The notes under the pieces are model-generated. The model ran no database searches. It was not told the origin of the DNA and saw nothing but the letters and a program-made list of their open reading frames with translations. Below are positions 46,230 to 58,000 of a stretch of 64,000 bases of DNA, one piece after another; the stretch's first letter is position 1, and each line of letters begins with the position of its first letter. A program made the translations under genes and the position numbers. Source of the stretch: Trichoplax sp. H2 (taxonomy: Eukaryota; Placozoa; Uniplacotomia; Trichoplacea); NCBI GenBank assembly GCA_003344405.1, contig NOWV01000072.1:248001-312000 (forward strand), read 5' to 3'.

Positions 46230-46562
46230 TTACTTAAAACTTTTTATTGTTTGTTCTGAATTAGCAAATGCACACTTGATTGCAGAATCAGTGTGCAGCC
46301 TAGTTTTAATCTCCAGATTATACTTTGGCCATAGCATTTTAGTAATTTCTTTACAGTTGGTATTAGTAGATTTTAATCCGTAAAAATTGCATATACCGTC
46401 ATAGTTTGGCAAACAAACAGCAAAACAAGGTTGCATTAAGCCGGGCTTAGCCTTACATTTGGAAACGCAAGACTAATAGCACAATTTGTTATTTCCATAT
46501 CCAATTTTATCTAACCCGCTACCATTTAATACACATTCTAAGTCACTGTAGCAACGGTTGCA
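46230..46562 (-). CDS. Putative small cysteine-rich (secreted?) protein, 5'-incomplete
   Basis: Minus-strand exons 46562-46533 and 46472-46230, joined across a 60-nt GT-AG intron whose TAG end would otherwise be an in-frame stop. The joined peptide runs CNRCYSDLEC then SCVSKCKAKPGLMQPC, FAVCLPNYDGICNFYGLK, a spacer with one Cys (TNCKEI), and ends SAIKCAFANSEQTIKSFK. That is eleven cysteines in about 91 residues, a disulfide-rich pattern typical of secreted proteins. A hydrophobic ATG-started stretch (MVVAYLLLLML) lies upstream at 46798-46766, but I could not connect it in frame, so the 5' end is open. It lies between the converging 3' ends of RPL21 and NPLOC4. No family recognised; a decayed copy is possible. 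Confidence 0.4.
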
Positions 46563-46861
46563 CTTAATTAATTATATTACCAAGTGCAAACGATTGAATG
46601 TTACGTACTTAGGTTGGGAAATCAGTTGTAGTTGCATACAATATTATACAAACATATCCTAGCAACTAACTTGGTGTACGGAACAATTGAAGACCGTATA
46701 AATTTCGAAAATACAAAGTCAATACTAGCTCAGCCTGATGACTCACTGCATACGAGAAATTTTTATAACATTAGTAGGAGTAAATAAGCTACAACCATTA
46801 CCAACTATATTCGACTGAGGCTTACCACTGTATAGTAAAGGCTAGTCGTTGGTGAACTTCA

Positions 46862-49800
46862 TCATGATCTAGGCAAGTTGCACATTTCACAGGCTTCGTC
46901 ATTACGAGCATTTATGAATGTGCAATGCTGACACGACCAAGATGTAGCTGCCTTCGGGAGATTATCTTGTGGAGGACCTATCCATTTTAAAAGTTGCGAA
47001 TAAAGTCTTAGTGATTATGATGAAAACTGCACATAACTAGCAGGTAAACTAATCGACATACAACACAGTAGATATGCATACATAGAAAATAGTACGAGAA
47101 GTGAGTCCTCGCTACTTTTACAATACATCGTATTTCCTATAATGGTTCAAAACTCACCATTAGCTTTCATTAGTTGTTCTACCGTTTGCCACGCTTTACT
47201 TCTTTTAAAATGTATAGCTTCTAAAGCAGATTCTTGTTTTACTGCCGTTGCAAGAGGTTGCAAATCCTGTAAGAATTAATTTAGGATTGTTAAAAGTAGG
47301 TCGACCGCACATTATGCTACCCAATATACGTATGAAAATTTTACAAACATACAGATGGTTTACCACACAATAAATCATTACACTCAGCCGGATCAGTCGA
47401 CATTTTTTATTACAAACGGCTATATACCTCTAATTTTATTATTTCCGTTTTTACCAAATAAGTAAGGAAGTGGAAATCGGAAGCCATTTCCAAAAATTTA
47501 CCATCCATATATTGCTCGGCATACTTTGCTAGAACATTAAAGTTCTAAAGGGGGCAAAAAGTAACCATCAGGTAGCAAATAGTAATAGCTTTCAGTAATA
47601 TACACAGTACAAACTTGCAATCTGTACTATTCAATGAGTTGACATTAGTACTATCCATAAAGTTGGCAAAAGACATTACAGCAATTACCTGTGGTTGACC
47701 GATATTATCTCTATTTTCAATAGGAAATTGATCATCTAATTTATCCAATAGGAATTTCATATTCTTAGGGAATCCATTAGGAACCTGAGATATGTCAATT
47801 ACAGTTGTAATATATCAACAACTATAGAGCATCATCGATAATATAAAAATACGTTAGTAAGATGCCTTACATCAATTAATAAATATTCGACAGGTAAAGG
47901 CCTTCCTAACGCTAATTTTTCATTGTTATATTCATCTTTCATCTGTTAAAAATAGACGTCTTTCACAACGCAGACACTATTTTTCATCTGTATTGAACGT
48001 TTATTTGCAAACCTTATAAAATACATCAGGAACATATTGAATATTTGTTGAATTTCTCACATACGCCAGTGTTGGATCATCTCTAGTAGGTACTAAGCAA
48101 TTATCACGAACCAAGGACATACATTGATTTGAAACCTATTATAAATAAATTGATTCACTATTCAACAACGCATCATCTACCTATCTCTATTTTATGGAAT
48201 ATAAATAAACCAAATTTGTCACTGAGATTTATAATCAGTCACTACCTACCTGATAACCATGTATGTCAATGGAATCATTGCAGTCACCTATTTGATCGAA
48301 CGAAAGCGTTTACGATTGTCATAAAATGAAATGCATGTCGCAAAAGTTTTAAACCAACAACTGTGCACCAGGTAGTTGTAAAATTACACACAACTATTTA
48401 AATTACATAAATATTAAATCTCATTACCTGACACTATCACTGTTACAAATTTTGAACCAAAGTATTTGTCCCTTGCATACTTGCACGGATTAGGATGAGC
48501 ATTTTGGAAAGCGGCAGCCATGATACATTCTTCAGCCGACATTAGATGCATATCGACACCTCTAGTATGCTGTACCGTTCCTTTATGCACATCTTTAGGT
48601 AACAGGTCTGTTACAATCCAGCCAACCTTATTTTAATCAAATTATCCTTACTTAAAAATAGTTGTCAAACTTTCAGTGACTCATAGCAAGGGTTTATTAT
48701 GCGATTGAAACCTTTCTTAATCCTAATATCTTAGCGACTGCATCAACGGTATCCGCTTGTGCGTCTTCCAGTAATTGAATAGAATTCTTAGTATTCTTTT
48801 GTGGGGGTTCATAGATGGCAACAACCACCGTTTTAATGCCTAATGGTACGTCTTTATGAGGATCGTAATATCCGTAAAGATATCCTAATCGCTTTTTTGT
48901 TTTAAGAAAGTTACAAAGGTTACAGGCGATGACTTATCCAAAAGTGGTAAGATAATCACTTTCAAAATTCTTACTTGACAGCCACAACTTCTCCAGTAAT
49001 TTAAAAAATTCTCCATAATTTTAGAATTTTGAAACATTACATAGTCTATATGTCGATAACTCTACAAAGCCAATAAAATCAGTACAGTTATGAGTTCGTT
49101 CCATTTTAATAATTAATCAAACGTATAAATGCCCATCATTGACGAACTTGTCTATTCAGAGTAATGGCGTTAGGTTGGCATTTTGTACAGATACCATTAG
49201 GCCATGGTGGATGTTCTTTACAACCAGGCGTAATTGTGCATACGACATTCTCCAACATGGTAAATTTTCCCCTGTGGTAATCATTGTATTTTGTCAAATT
49301 TACTCAGTAAGTTTATCATTTGATACAGAAATAGAAGTAGGGAATATTTACTTGTCGACACCAGATCGAAGCTTTCTGATGTAAGAATGAAATGATAAAT
49401 GTTTGATCGGCGGTTCTAGCTTGCTTAAATATTCTTCATCAAAAGGCTAGTAATAAAATTAGAAAACATATTGAATTAATTAACTTAGGACGTTAATATT
49501 GTCATTTATATCATAGAATACATGCATTTTTCATTTTTAATGCAGTACATACTTCTAAAGGTGAGCAGTGAATGCACTTTCCCATTGGACCATGTCGGCA
49601 TCTAGTAGTTTATAAAGTAAGAATAATTTACTTAATCTATTATTCAGTATTATACACAAGTGTATTCTATGCGAAAAAATAATACAGATATGTTTCTTTC
49701 TTATTCTGTAAAGGGATAGCTGATTCATTTACGTATGCTATCAACCAATGTTGCACTAAATTTACACATAATGTTTTAGCTTACAACTGTGGGTGCCTTT

Positions 49801-51670
49801 TTCGATGAATTAGTCCGTCCTCTTTACTTAATAAGATATCAACTTCGTCCTGTAAAACTTCAGAATTGCCAAACAAAGTAGTTGTGTTGTTAACAGCAGC
49901 TGCAGCTGAGTCTGTAGTATCCATACATTCGTCTGGATCCATAGAAGAACAAGCAGCTGGTTCTTCGTGTAATAATAATAGGTCGCCATGCCTAAGATTA
50001 GAGACAAATTGATAACGTTTAAAGCTGTTGCATGGACAAAAGCATCCTCGTTTTCAGGTGATTTTTGTTGTTATCCGTACTGAGGGTTATTAACTAGCTA
50101 AATAAGTTGCATGAATGCTGTAATAGCATAAGTTGTAAAGAATGTTCTAATCTATACGATCCATGGATTAATGCCTGGATAGGAGATATATGACTACAAC
50201 TTGTGCAAGGTAGTGAATAATAATGGCAGGCTTTCATAATTATTGTCGGTAGTACGAGTATTTACTTTATGCCAATCGAAGTCAAGGTTTTCCTAGAATT
50301 TGCAATTCGATGGTTTTTCTGACGATCTTTATATAAGGACCAGCCCACAGTTGATAAATTGAGACTATTTCTGACCTAAGTAGATAAAATAGAGGAATTG
50401 TTGTAAATGTTGAATTTAAGACTTGGCTATAACGACGTATTGCTATATTCAGGCGTTAGCACTGTAAGAGGACGGACGACCACGTTGACCATCATTGAAA
50501 GGCTTTTATTTTATTAATTTAATTGAATTGGCAGGTTAAACTGGCGTAATGCCATCACTTGTACTTGGTTGGTGCTTTGCAGTACTTAGTTTTGATACGC
50601 GTCCATAATGGACACTAGACTATGTTATACAATCTACAGTACAGTAAGCTAAATTAATTCTTGCATTCATCAAGTTGAAACGTTTGATATATAACGTGTT
50701 GGATCAGAATGATTGGCATCGCAGTCAGCCTGCTGATATAGACATATTTAGGTACAATTTACTTAGCAATGGCTCGCACGCTAGTCAATGAAAGTTGGAC
50801 AGTTTCATGTTCAATCGAGTGAGCCTACGATCTTAATGGTGACCAAAATCAAGATGGAAAATTTTGATAGCAGTTTATGTGTTGAGGTATCAAGGAATGG
50901 CTGGATAGTAAGAAACTATTTCATACCGCATGGAATGGCAATAACGTTATAATCATTTAAGGAATATTTGCATTTTCTTAAGGTCGCTATTAAGAGGATG
51001 CTGAGGCTGGACCGTCAACATGCACGCTTTAGAGCCGTGTAAATCAACTAACATAACTGATTGACGTTGCAGTAGCTAACTTGACTGTTGATTGTCAATA
51101 CACGGCTACAAGAATCTCTTCGAGTAGCAGCAGATTGTAATTGGATTCTACGTCAAAGAGTAACATTCTTTCTTACCTCATTTAAGAAATGACCAACACT
51201 GGAAGTCGGTGGAATCTGAATACGTTTGGTGCCTTCCTTCGACTGTATTCTGACAATCTATGGATAATAGCATTGGAATGGATTAACTTAATGCGCGGGT
51301 AGAGTCTCCTGTAGGAAATGTTATTTTTCAGTTCTACAGCATGCTACTTTCAAGAAGTGATGAAATAGTAGTCAAACTTTGATCAATTTACTATCCAGAC
51401 TAGCATCAATAATGTTACAACATCGCTCTGCATTGGTATAACATGATGTAATCCTACAATCAATGGATCAATGCAACGTTGAAGTCTACTTGTATGCATG
51501 CCTATGATAGAATTGCAGTCATTCCTGTACTATAAGGTGATTTTACCGGCGCTACCTATGCTGATGATAATAGCCAGTCATTGGTGTTGTGTATTGATGA
51601 TGACTAAGTAACTATTGAGGTAGTTCTCTGCAGTATCGTTGATCTGACTTACAATAGAATTTTGCGCCAT
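46862..51670 (-). CDS. NPLOC4: NPLOC4 (NPL4), p97/VCP cofactor subunit, 18 exons
   Basis: Partner of UFD1 that recruits ubiquitinated substrates to the p97/VCP unfoldase in ERAD. Exons in order: 51670-51653, 51257-51177, 50375-50266, 49991-49785, 49601-49553, 49446-49352, 49271-49148, 49061-48975, 48891-48712, 48626-48428, 48287-48250, 48135-48013, 47942-47871, 47784-47689, 47544-47455, 47382-47353, 47266-47158, 46977-46862; 607 residues against 608 in human. The ubiquitin-like N-terminus starts MAQNSI|IVRIQSKEGTKRI. Zinc-binding region: LCRHGPMGKCIHCSPLEPFD, then CKEHPPWPNGICTKCQPNAI. The catalytically dead MPN/NPL4 core includes GYLYGYYDPHKDVPLG, VAIYEPPQKNTKNS, VGWIVTDLLPKD, QVSNQCMSLVRDNC, RPLPVEYLLID, FPIENRDNIGQ and a final AWQTVEQLM. 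A C-terminal NZF finger reads SWSCQHCTFINAR, ACEMCNLPRS. The 18-nt first exon and the 30-nt exon 16 are the least certain. Confidence 0.94.
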
Positions 51671-54600
51671 AACGATAGCCAACGATGGAATGGAGAAAGT
51701 CGTGCTATGGCAGAATAATCTTGTCCACAAGGGGAAGAAACAGGTGGAATACGATAGCAAAGGAAGCGCAAGAATGTCTCTTTGTTGCTGGATTGCAAGC
51801 CTACTGTTGTCGTCCCTTTCCAAGCGCAATCCGTCAGCTACAATAGCGTTCAATCAATCAATTGGAATAAGTTTCTTGCTGGTGTTACTACTACAGGCCA
51901 AATCAAGTTGGAAAATGAGCAAAGAACTTGATGGAGCAGCCAAGTGTTGCAGTGGATACAATTGCAATCAATCAATCAATCGTTGATCAATTTCTTATTT
52001 CCTTTTGCTTGCGGTATATTCTTTTCTGCTCGTCCGTATAATGTCTTCTAGGGGTTTCCACTGCAGTTTTGTACTCGATTGTGAACCAGTACAGGGTACG
52101 GACCGGACCGGATCGGGACGGCACCGGTACCGTAGTGTGTCGCACGAGTCCCTAGTACTGAACGTTGTCGTCCTATCGACTAGCGAGCGACAACGGTACC
52201 GTAGTGTCAAACATCAGTCCGGTACGGAATCGTCACGGTGACGTGTGCTGATTGATGGTGACGCAAACAATCGGCTGCGCTAATAGAAATAGCTTAAGGG
52301 TAAACGCGATCATACGACAGGACCAACGAGTCTGTACTAGACCTGACTGCTGGTCAAGGATGAAAACCTTCTTGATTACTGTACTCAGTACTGTACACTT
52401 TGCACTCTAGACTGTACAGTCTACAGAACAGTATGTCCGCCATTTTTCGGCGTCTAAATTAGCGGACATCAAACACTTTTTCTTTCCTATTTTTATACAA
52501 AATATACATCAATCGATACAGGAAGAGTTCAATCACAACATTTCACCATTCAAATGAACGGAAAACGTCAAACTCCTTTACAATTATTAGTGAAAGTACC
52601 AAAAGATTTACAGTACAAAGTAAAACATGGGTTTTTTAGATCGATACGATCCATTGTCATTGTCAGATGGATTTTAGATGGCTTTCACTCAGTAAGTCAA
52701 GTGGAAACGCCAGAAAAAATAGAAAGCCTGCACTTTGGGGGGGCTCTGGCATCCACTTCCTATTCCACTCTCTCTCTCCATTTCGGATGGTAGAGTACCT
52801 TGAAAAGAAATCGAGAATAAACTGCCAGGTTCATTTTGTACTTTATGATACTGTACACATACAGTGGCACTCATTGCGCTGACTACAAGGGCAGAAACGT
52901 TGCCATAGTATTCGAAAGCAGTAAACCATTATCCCATACAACTGTATCACGCTTGACTACTGTACGGGTCAGTATGTTACATCGGAAAGGCTTGCCAGGG
53001 AGCGGACAATGCCTGGACGGAAACCGGATGCAATAATCCATATTGCTATGTCAACTTCCCATTTCGAACATTCAATGACGAGGTAAATACTTTCCAAAAA
53101 TGGAGCATTTTGCTGCATGGATACTTGAACTAGCAGTCAATCTTAGAATTAAGCTCTTACTATTTCCAATCCATGACTACCGATGATCATGGTGGTACAA
53201 GTAGGGGATCAAGTAGGTTGTTTTTTGGCAACGATGATTGAAAATATCGGCCAAATGCTAACCAAAATGGCCTACCGGAATAATGTACACTACTTATGTA
53301 ATCTACTATGATAAAGGATGCATTTTTAGAATAATCAAGGACTTTGATTGACCCTTTTCAATTAAAGGCATGGGTAATTCTACTAATGCTCTATAATTAT
53401 GGAATGCAATTCAACTCAATTACCATCGTATCGGATGCTCATATAAAGTAATTTATGCAAAATGGCGAACGATCATTAGGAGCTACTATAGAGTACATAC
53501 TGTACGTCAATCCGCGTATGTAAATCACTCAGATAGAGCAGCTAATGCCAAAATCTCAACACAACGATCAAATAGTTATCTGTTGAAATAAAATACTGTG
53601 GTAGAGGGGCGAGTAGACAAGCTCTGTACCTCACAACTAGCCCAAGCATATGTAGAATCGGAGATGTACTGCATCAGTCCTGCCAAGAGTTGGTAAAAGT
53701 CAAAATCATTCATCACCATTCTCACTATACAGGTATTACAGTGCATTTGTGACCTCTCCGATTCTGACGATGATTTTATTGTAAAGTTAAATGCACAGAT
53801 TGTCAAATGATGCATGTAGTAACATAGTAGTAACATAGCAGTAACTTATAACAACTCGGACAGACACAAAAATCTTATTTTAGATTTCAACCTACAGTTG
53901 TGTGGTAATAGATGGCTAGAGAAACCACGCAACACTTGTGTAAAAATTAGAGAGATTTATAAATAAATAAATATACTTTATTTCTCGCTTCATATTGCGC
54001 AGCCAACGAGCTGTAGCGCTATGGCATACTGTTCATATTTCATAGCATACCAAAGGATGATAAACATATGGTAACCGTCAGCTTAAAAAGCACTTCTGGG
54101 AATAAGTATCAGTAGAATAGAGCAATGGAATGCCAGTATTCGAGATGCATTTCTACTCTTATAGTCACGCCAGGTCGATCGCGCTAGACAACCAAGGAAT
54201 AGTGACTGTATTCGTACATTTTGTGAATTTTCCATTATTAAATACTGTACAAGAGAAATGTATTTTTCTCTCTACTGTACTGAACATAATTTTAAGACTA
54301 TAAATGACACGAGCTTATATGCATAATAAGAATGAATCAAAACCTAGCTTAAAAGATGAAAAAGCAAGAAAGAAGGAGCAACTATCGTATTTCATATGAT
54401 ACAAGAATCATCATTTTTTAACAACGAGAAGGAATATACGCGTATAGTCACTGAGCTACGCAAGAAATACTTGGCAATATGATTCATTTATCATCATCTT
54501 TTATTGAATAGCATCCACAGTGAATTAACTGTATGATCATGAAACGCCAATTTATCCTACTAACATTGGTTATTAGCATAAATTTAGGCTCGAATTGAGT

Positions 54601-55003
54601 GCAAATATAAGGAATTTAGTTATTGCAAGAAATTGTTCGAAATTGGCATAAAGTTAATTAGTCTTAATTTGTAGCAATAATTTCATACTTGCACGAGATC
54701 AAATGGAACGGTATTTTTATACTGTATTTCTATAGCAAATTGAAATATAATAATAATATTAAATCATTCGAGGGTGATACAAATACTTTGCATACCAGGG
54801 TTTCCTTTCGTAACTATTTCGTAGTACATTGACTACTTCCGGTATTAAGAAAAGATTATAAAAATGATTGATGAAAGGGAAAAAAAAATTACTATCTTAG
54901 CAAAGCCAATAAAGAAATGTAAACCATTTAATTATAATAGTTAAGTACGCGCTGAATGAGGCGTAACTTAAAAATTCTTGGAGTGAATAATAGCAGGCAT
55001 TTA
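51671..55003. other. Intergenic, no gene recognised; CAGTAC cluster at 52380-52432
   Basis: Promoter side of NPLOC4 and 3' side of the RUN-PDZ-PTB gene. A GC-richer patch at about 52080-52260 contains GGACCGGACCGGATCGGGAC and repeated GGTACCGTAGTGT words. CAGTAC words occur at 52380-52432. Several 60-90-codon frames overlap on both strands without family motifs. An ATG at 53049 followed by a GTAAAT donor could be a first exon, but nothing supports it downstream. Confidence 0.5.
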
Positions 55004-58000
55004 TCAATATTGCCAAGTTACCACCAGAAAGAGATCCGGTGCGATATCATTTCTAATTAAATTCATTTGAGCATCAGATGTCCTTAAAACAGTTGCAGTA
55101 CGAGTAACTCTGGAAAGAATACTATATTGACCATCATGGCATTATAGGATAAAGCAACAACAGTACTTATTTTCCTAGACGTAAAAAGGGATTTAATTTC
55201 TTGCATGTCAACATTATATATATATCAAATACGTCAAGAGTGTTATATATCTGCGACTGTAACATTACATTAATATTAAGTGTATTGGTGCTAATTTAAA
55301 AAGCTATACAGACCAACAAGTTCGTGAAAATCCTTCCACTAGATAAAAAAGCAGAATAAAATATTATAACGCTACCTAAGCATCATTTGATGACGATCAC
55401 GCAAGTAAGAGTTCATTTCTACATATATTAGCGGTGATAAATACTTATCGCATACCTAAATAGCCAAGTAATGCCTTAGCCTGTTGAAAAATAATAATGA
55501 TTGAATAAATATTAACATGGTTCTTTACCAATCTTTCGAAAATATTGAAAAATTTAGCTTATATCATGATACAAGTCAAATCCACGTATAGAGTTTTGAC
55601 TAGATTATTTACCATTTCTTCAGATACGGCTTTAAATACATGGCAAGTGAAATTTTTGGATATGGTACATGTTGTGTCTCTGTCAGTGTATATACGTATA
55701 CATCAAGTTAAGGGCATAAAAATGAAGTTAGTTAAACAAAAATGTTGCACCATTTACCCAGCAATAAACGCAAAGAGGCCCGGATGGTACGTTAGTCGAC
55801 CACATGATGAAATCTCCGTATAAGAAAAGCGCAGGACAGGCTTAAAAATTGTAAAGTGAAAAGCTTTATCACTTACTTTATATTGCACAATAAACAAGTT
55901 TCCTGCAAATATATCTGTTGCATTATTTCAACTTATACGAGATGCTTCGTAACGTTAGATTAACTTCAATGGCTTAAAAATAAATAAAAACTATAATACT
56001 TACCTCATTGCTGGATTTACTTCTTGCTGTTAGATATCCTTCATTAAGTTCAATTGAAACCGGCTGTCAATGGAAAAGAATAATAGCTTGTAGATAGATT
56101 ATTGATATAATATTTGCATGATGGTAATAATCACCACGCTCTACTTATAAGATCGATCTGCAATGGCTTTGGCTGGGCTAATTAAACAACTTAAGATTAT
56201 TTATAAAAGCCTACCGTATCTGGTTTCTGTTGATTGATTACTTCCTTAATTCCTTCTTCAATATAGGCCTTATCACCTTTATTCCCCATATTTGTACTTC
56301 CTACATAGACGACTGAGAAAAGATTGCCATCATCCGGAGCTTGTACTGGTGTTTCATCTAAGCTAGGTAACGGGCAACATTCACCATTTGCATCTGGTAT
56401 TTGCTGAGATTTGGATTTAGGAATCTCTTGGCCGACAACCAAATTATCGCTTTTGAAAATTTGATCTAGTCGACGAGTGATTGGATCAAAGGGCATTCCA
56501 TTGGATAAATTTTTCTGTTGATATAATAACCGATAATCTTTAATATCATCAACCATAAAACTTTTATCTACTATCCAGACGATATTAGTATTAAAATTAA
56601 AATAATCGGGCTATTACTAATTTGGTCTTCGAGGCGAGAAATTCACTTACTATAATATATCTACAAGCAGAAAATTGCAGTAAATAGTATAGCGTTTTAC
56701 AATTAGTAATTTTACTACCAACCTTGATAATAAGAATTGGAATACTTTGATCTTGATACTTTCGTAGAATTGAATTAATCTGAAACAGTATACAACTATT
56801 TTGATAAGTATGTTTGCTTCATTCCAGTTCATACCATTTAATCCTACTTGTTTCTATTTAGTAAATGTAATAGCTACTTGCCGTTCCAACTCTGACCATA
56901 TAAAGGCTTTCACCGAAAACTTGATCTAATATATCTCCGGGTTCTATACCGGTGTCAGATGCTGGTGATTGCGGCTGAATTTTAACTACAACAGCACGGT
57001 TATCTATATGTCTAAAATATAATCCATAAAAGAAATTTCATAAGATACCTTTGTGATCAAATAAACATGAATACAAAGTATTTTAACAACGGCAAATCTA
57101 AAGTTCATGATCTAGCATGTAATGTAATATCACAATAATTATTGCTTGTAGACGATAGAAATTTTTGGTTAGTGGAGGGTTATAATTATTCATAAATAAA
57201 TATTTGATGACGACGTATTCCAAGAGTAACTACAAGTGCTTTAATTACCTGACTAAAATTCCGATATCGGTAGAGTAAGGCAATTGAACTAATTTTTGCA
57301 CCTATGTGAAAAAACAGATATTTTTAAATCTTATTTAACAATTATTCTTTTAGCTAATAAAATTGTAGGATACTGACAAATCAAGATATAAATGTTAACT
57401 GTCTGTTATCACAATAAGCACTAATTTTTTGCTAAAATATGTCTTATATTTACAGGAATTATCCAACTTTCATCCAGGAAGCTAACATTCTAAAATGAGA
57501 GTGATAATTAACACGCATTACATATTATCTAAATAACAACTGAATTCAAAATGATCAAATATAGTAAATTTGACTTACAGCTAGTGTGAGATCAAACGTC
57601 ATGTCAGATACTTGATTCAGTATGTCCAATAAATTTTCTAAATAGAATAATATTCTCCTTTAATTATTCATATCTAGTAGGGATACCGCTTACTACTGAC
57701 AGATATAGCAGTGCCTCGTAATAATGATATGGTTCAAATTATAGTCATGCAGAAAGAAGAAATCTATTGTAACTGCAGTGCTTACGTCTAACTGAATGGG
57801 ATAAAAGGATTGAATCAGGTTCATACCACTGAAAGTAAAAATTAATCAAAGTTAACATTTTCATTGAAAGATTTCAGAAGAAGAGAATGTAAGTGATGGT
57901 GTTTTGTACAACTAGATATTTGTTAGAACAAATCACCAATTTTGCCTACCGATGTTACAAGAGTACTATCCGCTATAGTCTGGACAACATTAGCTAGTAA

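Noticed and set aside
49139-49384. 81-codon plus-strand frame
   Set aside because: Antisense shadow of NPLOC4 exons 6 and 7.
52554-52793. 79-codon plus-strand frame beginning MNGKRQTPLQLLVKVPKDLQ
   Set aside because: The first 20 residues look protein-like, but the rest does not, overlapping frames are equally long, and no donor site follows the good part.
55545-55823. 92-codon plus-strand frame
   Set aside because: Antisense shadow of the PTB exons of the RUN-PDZ-PTB gene.
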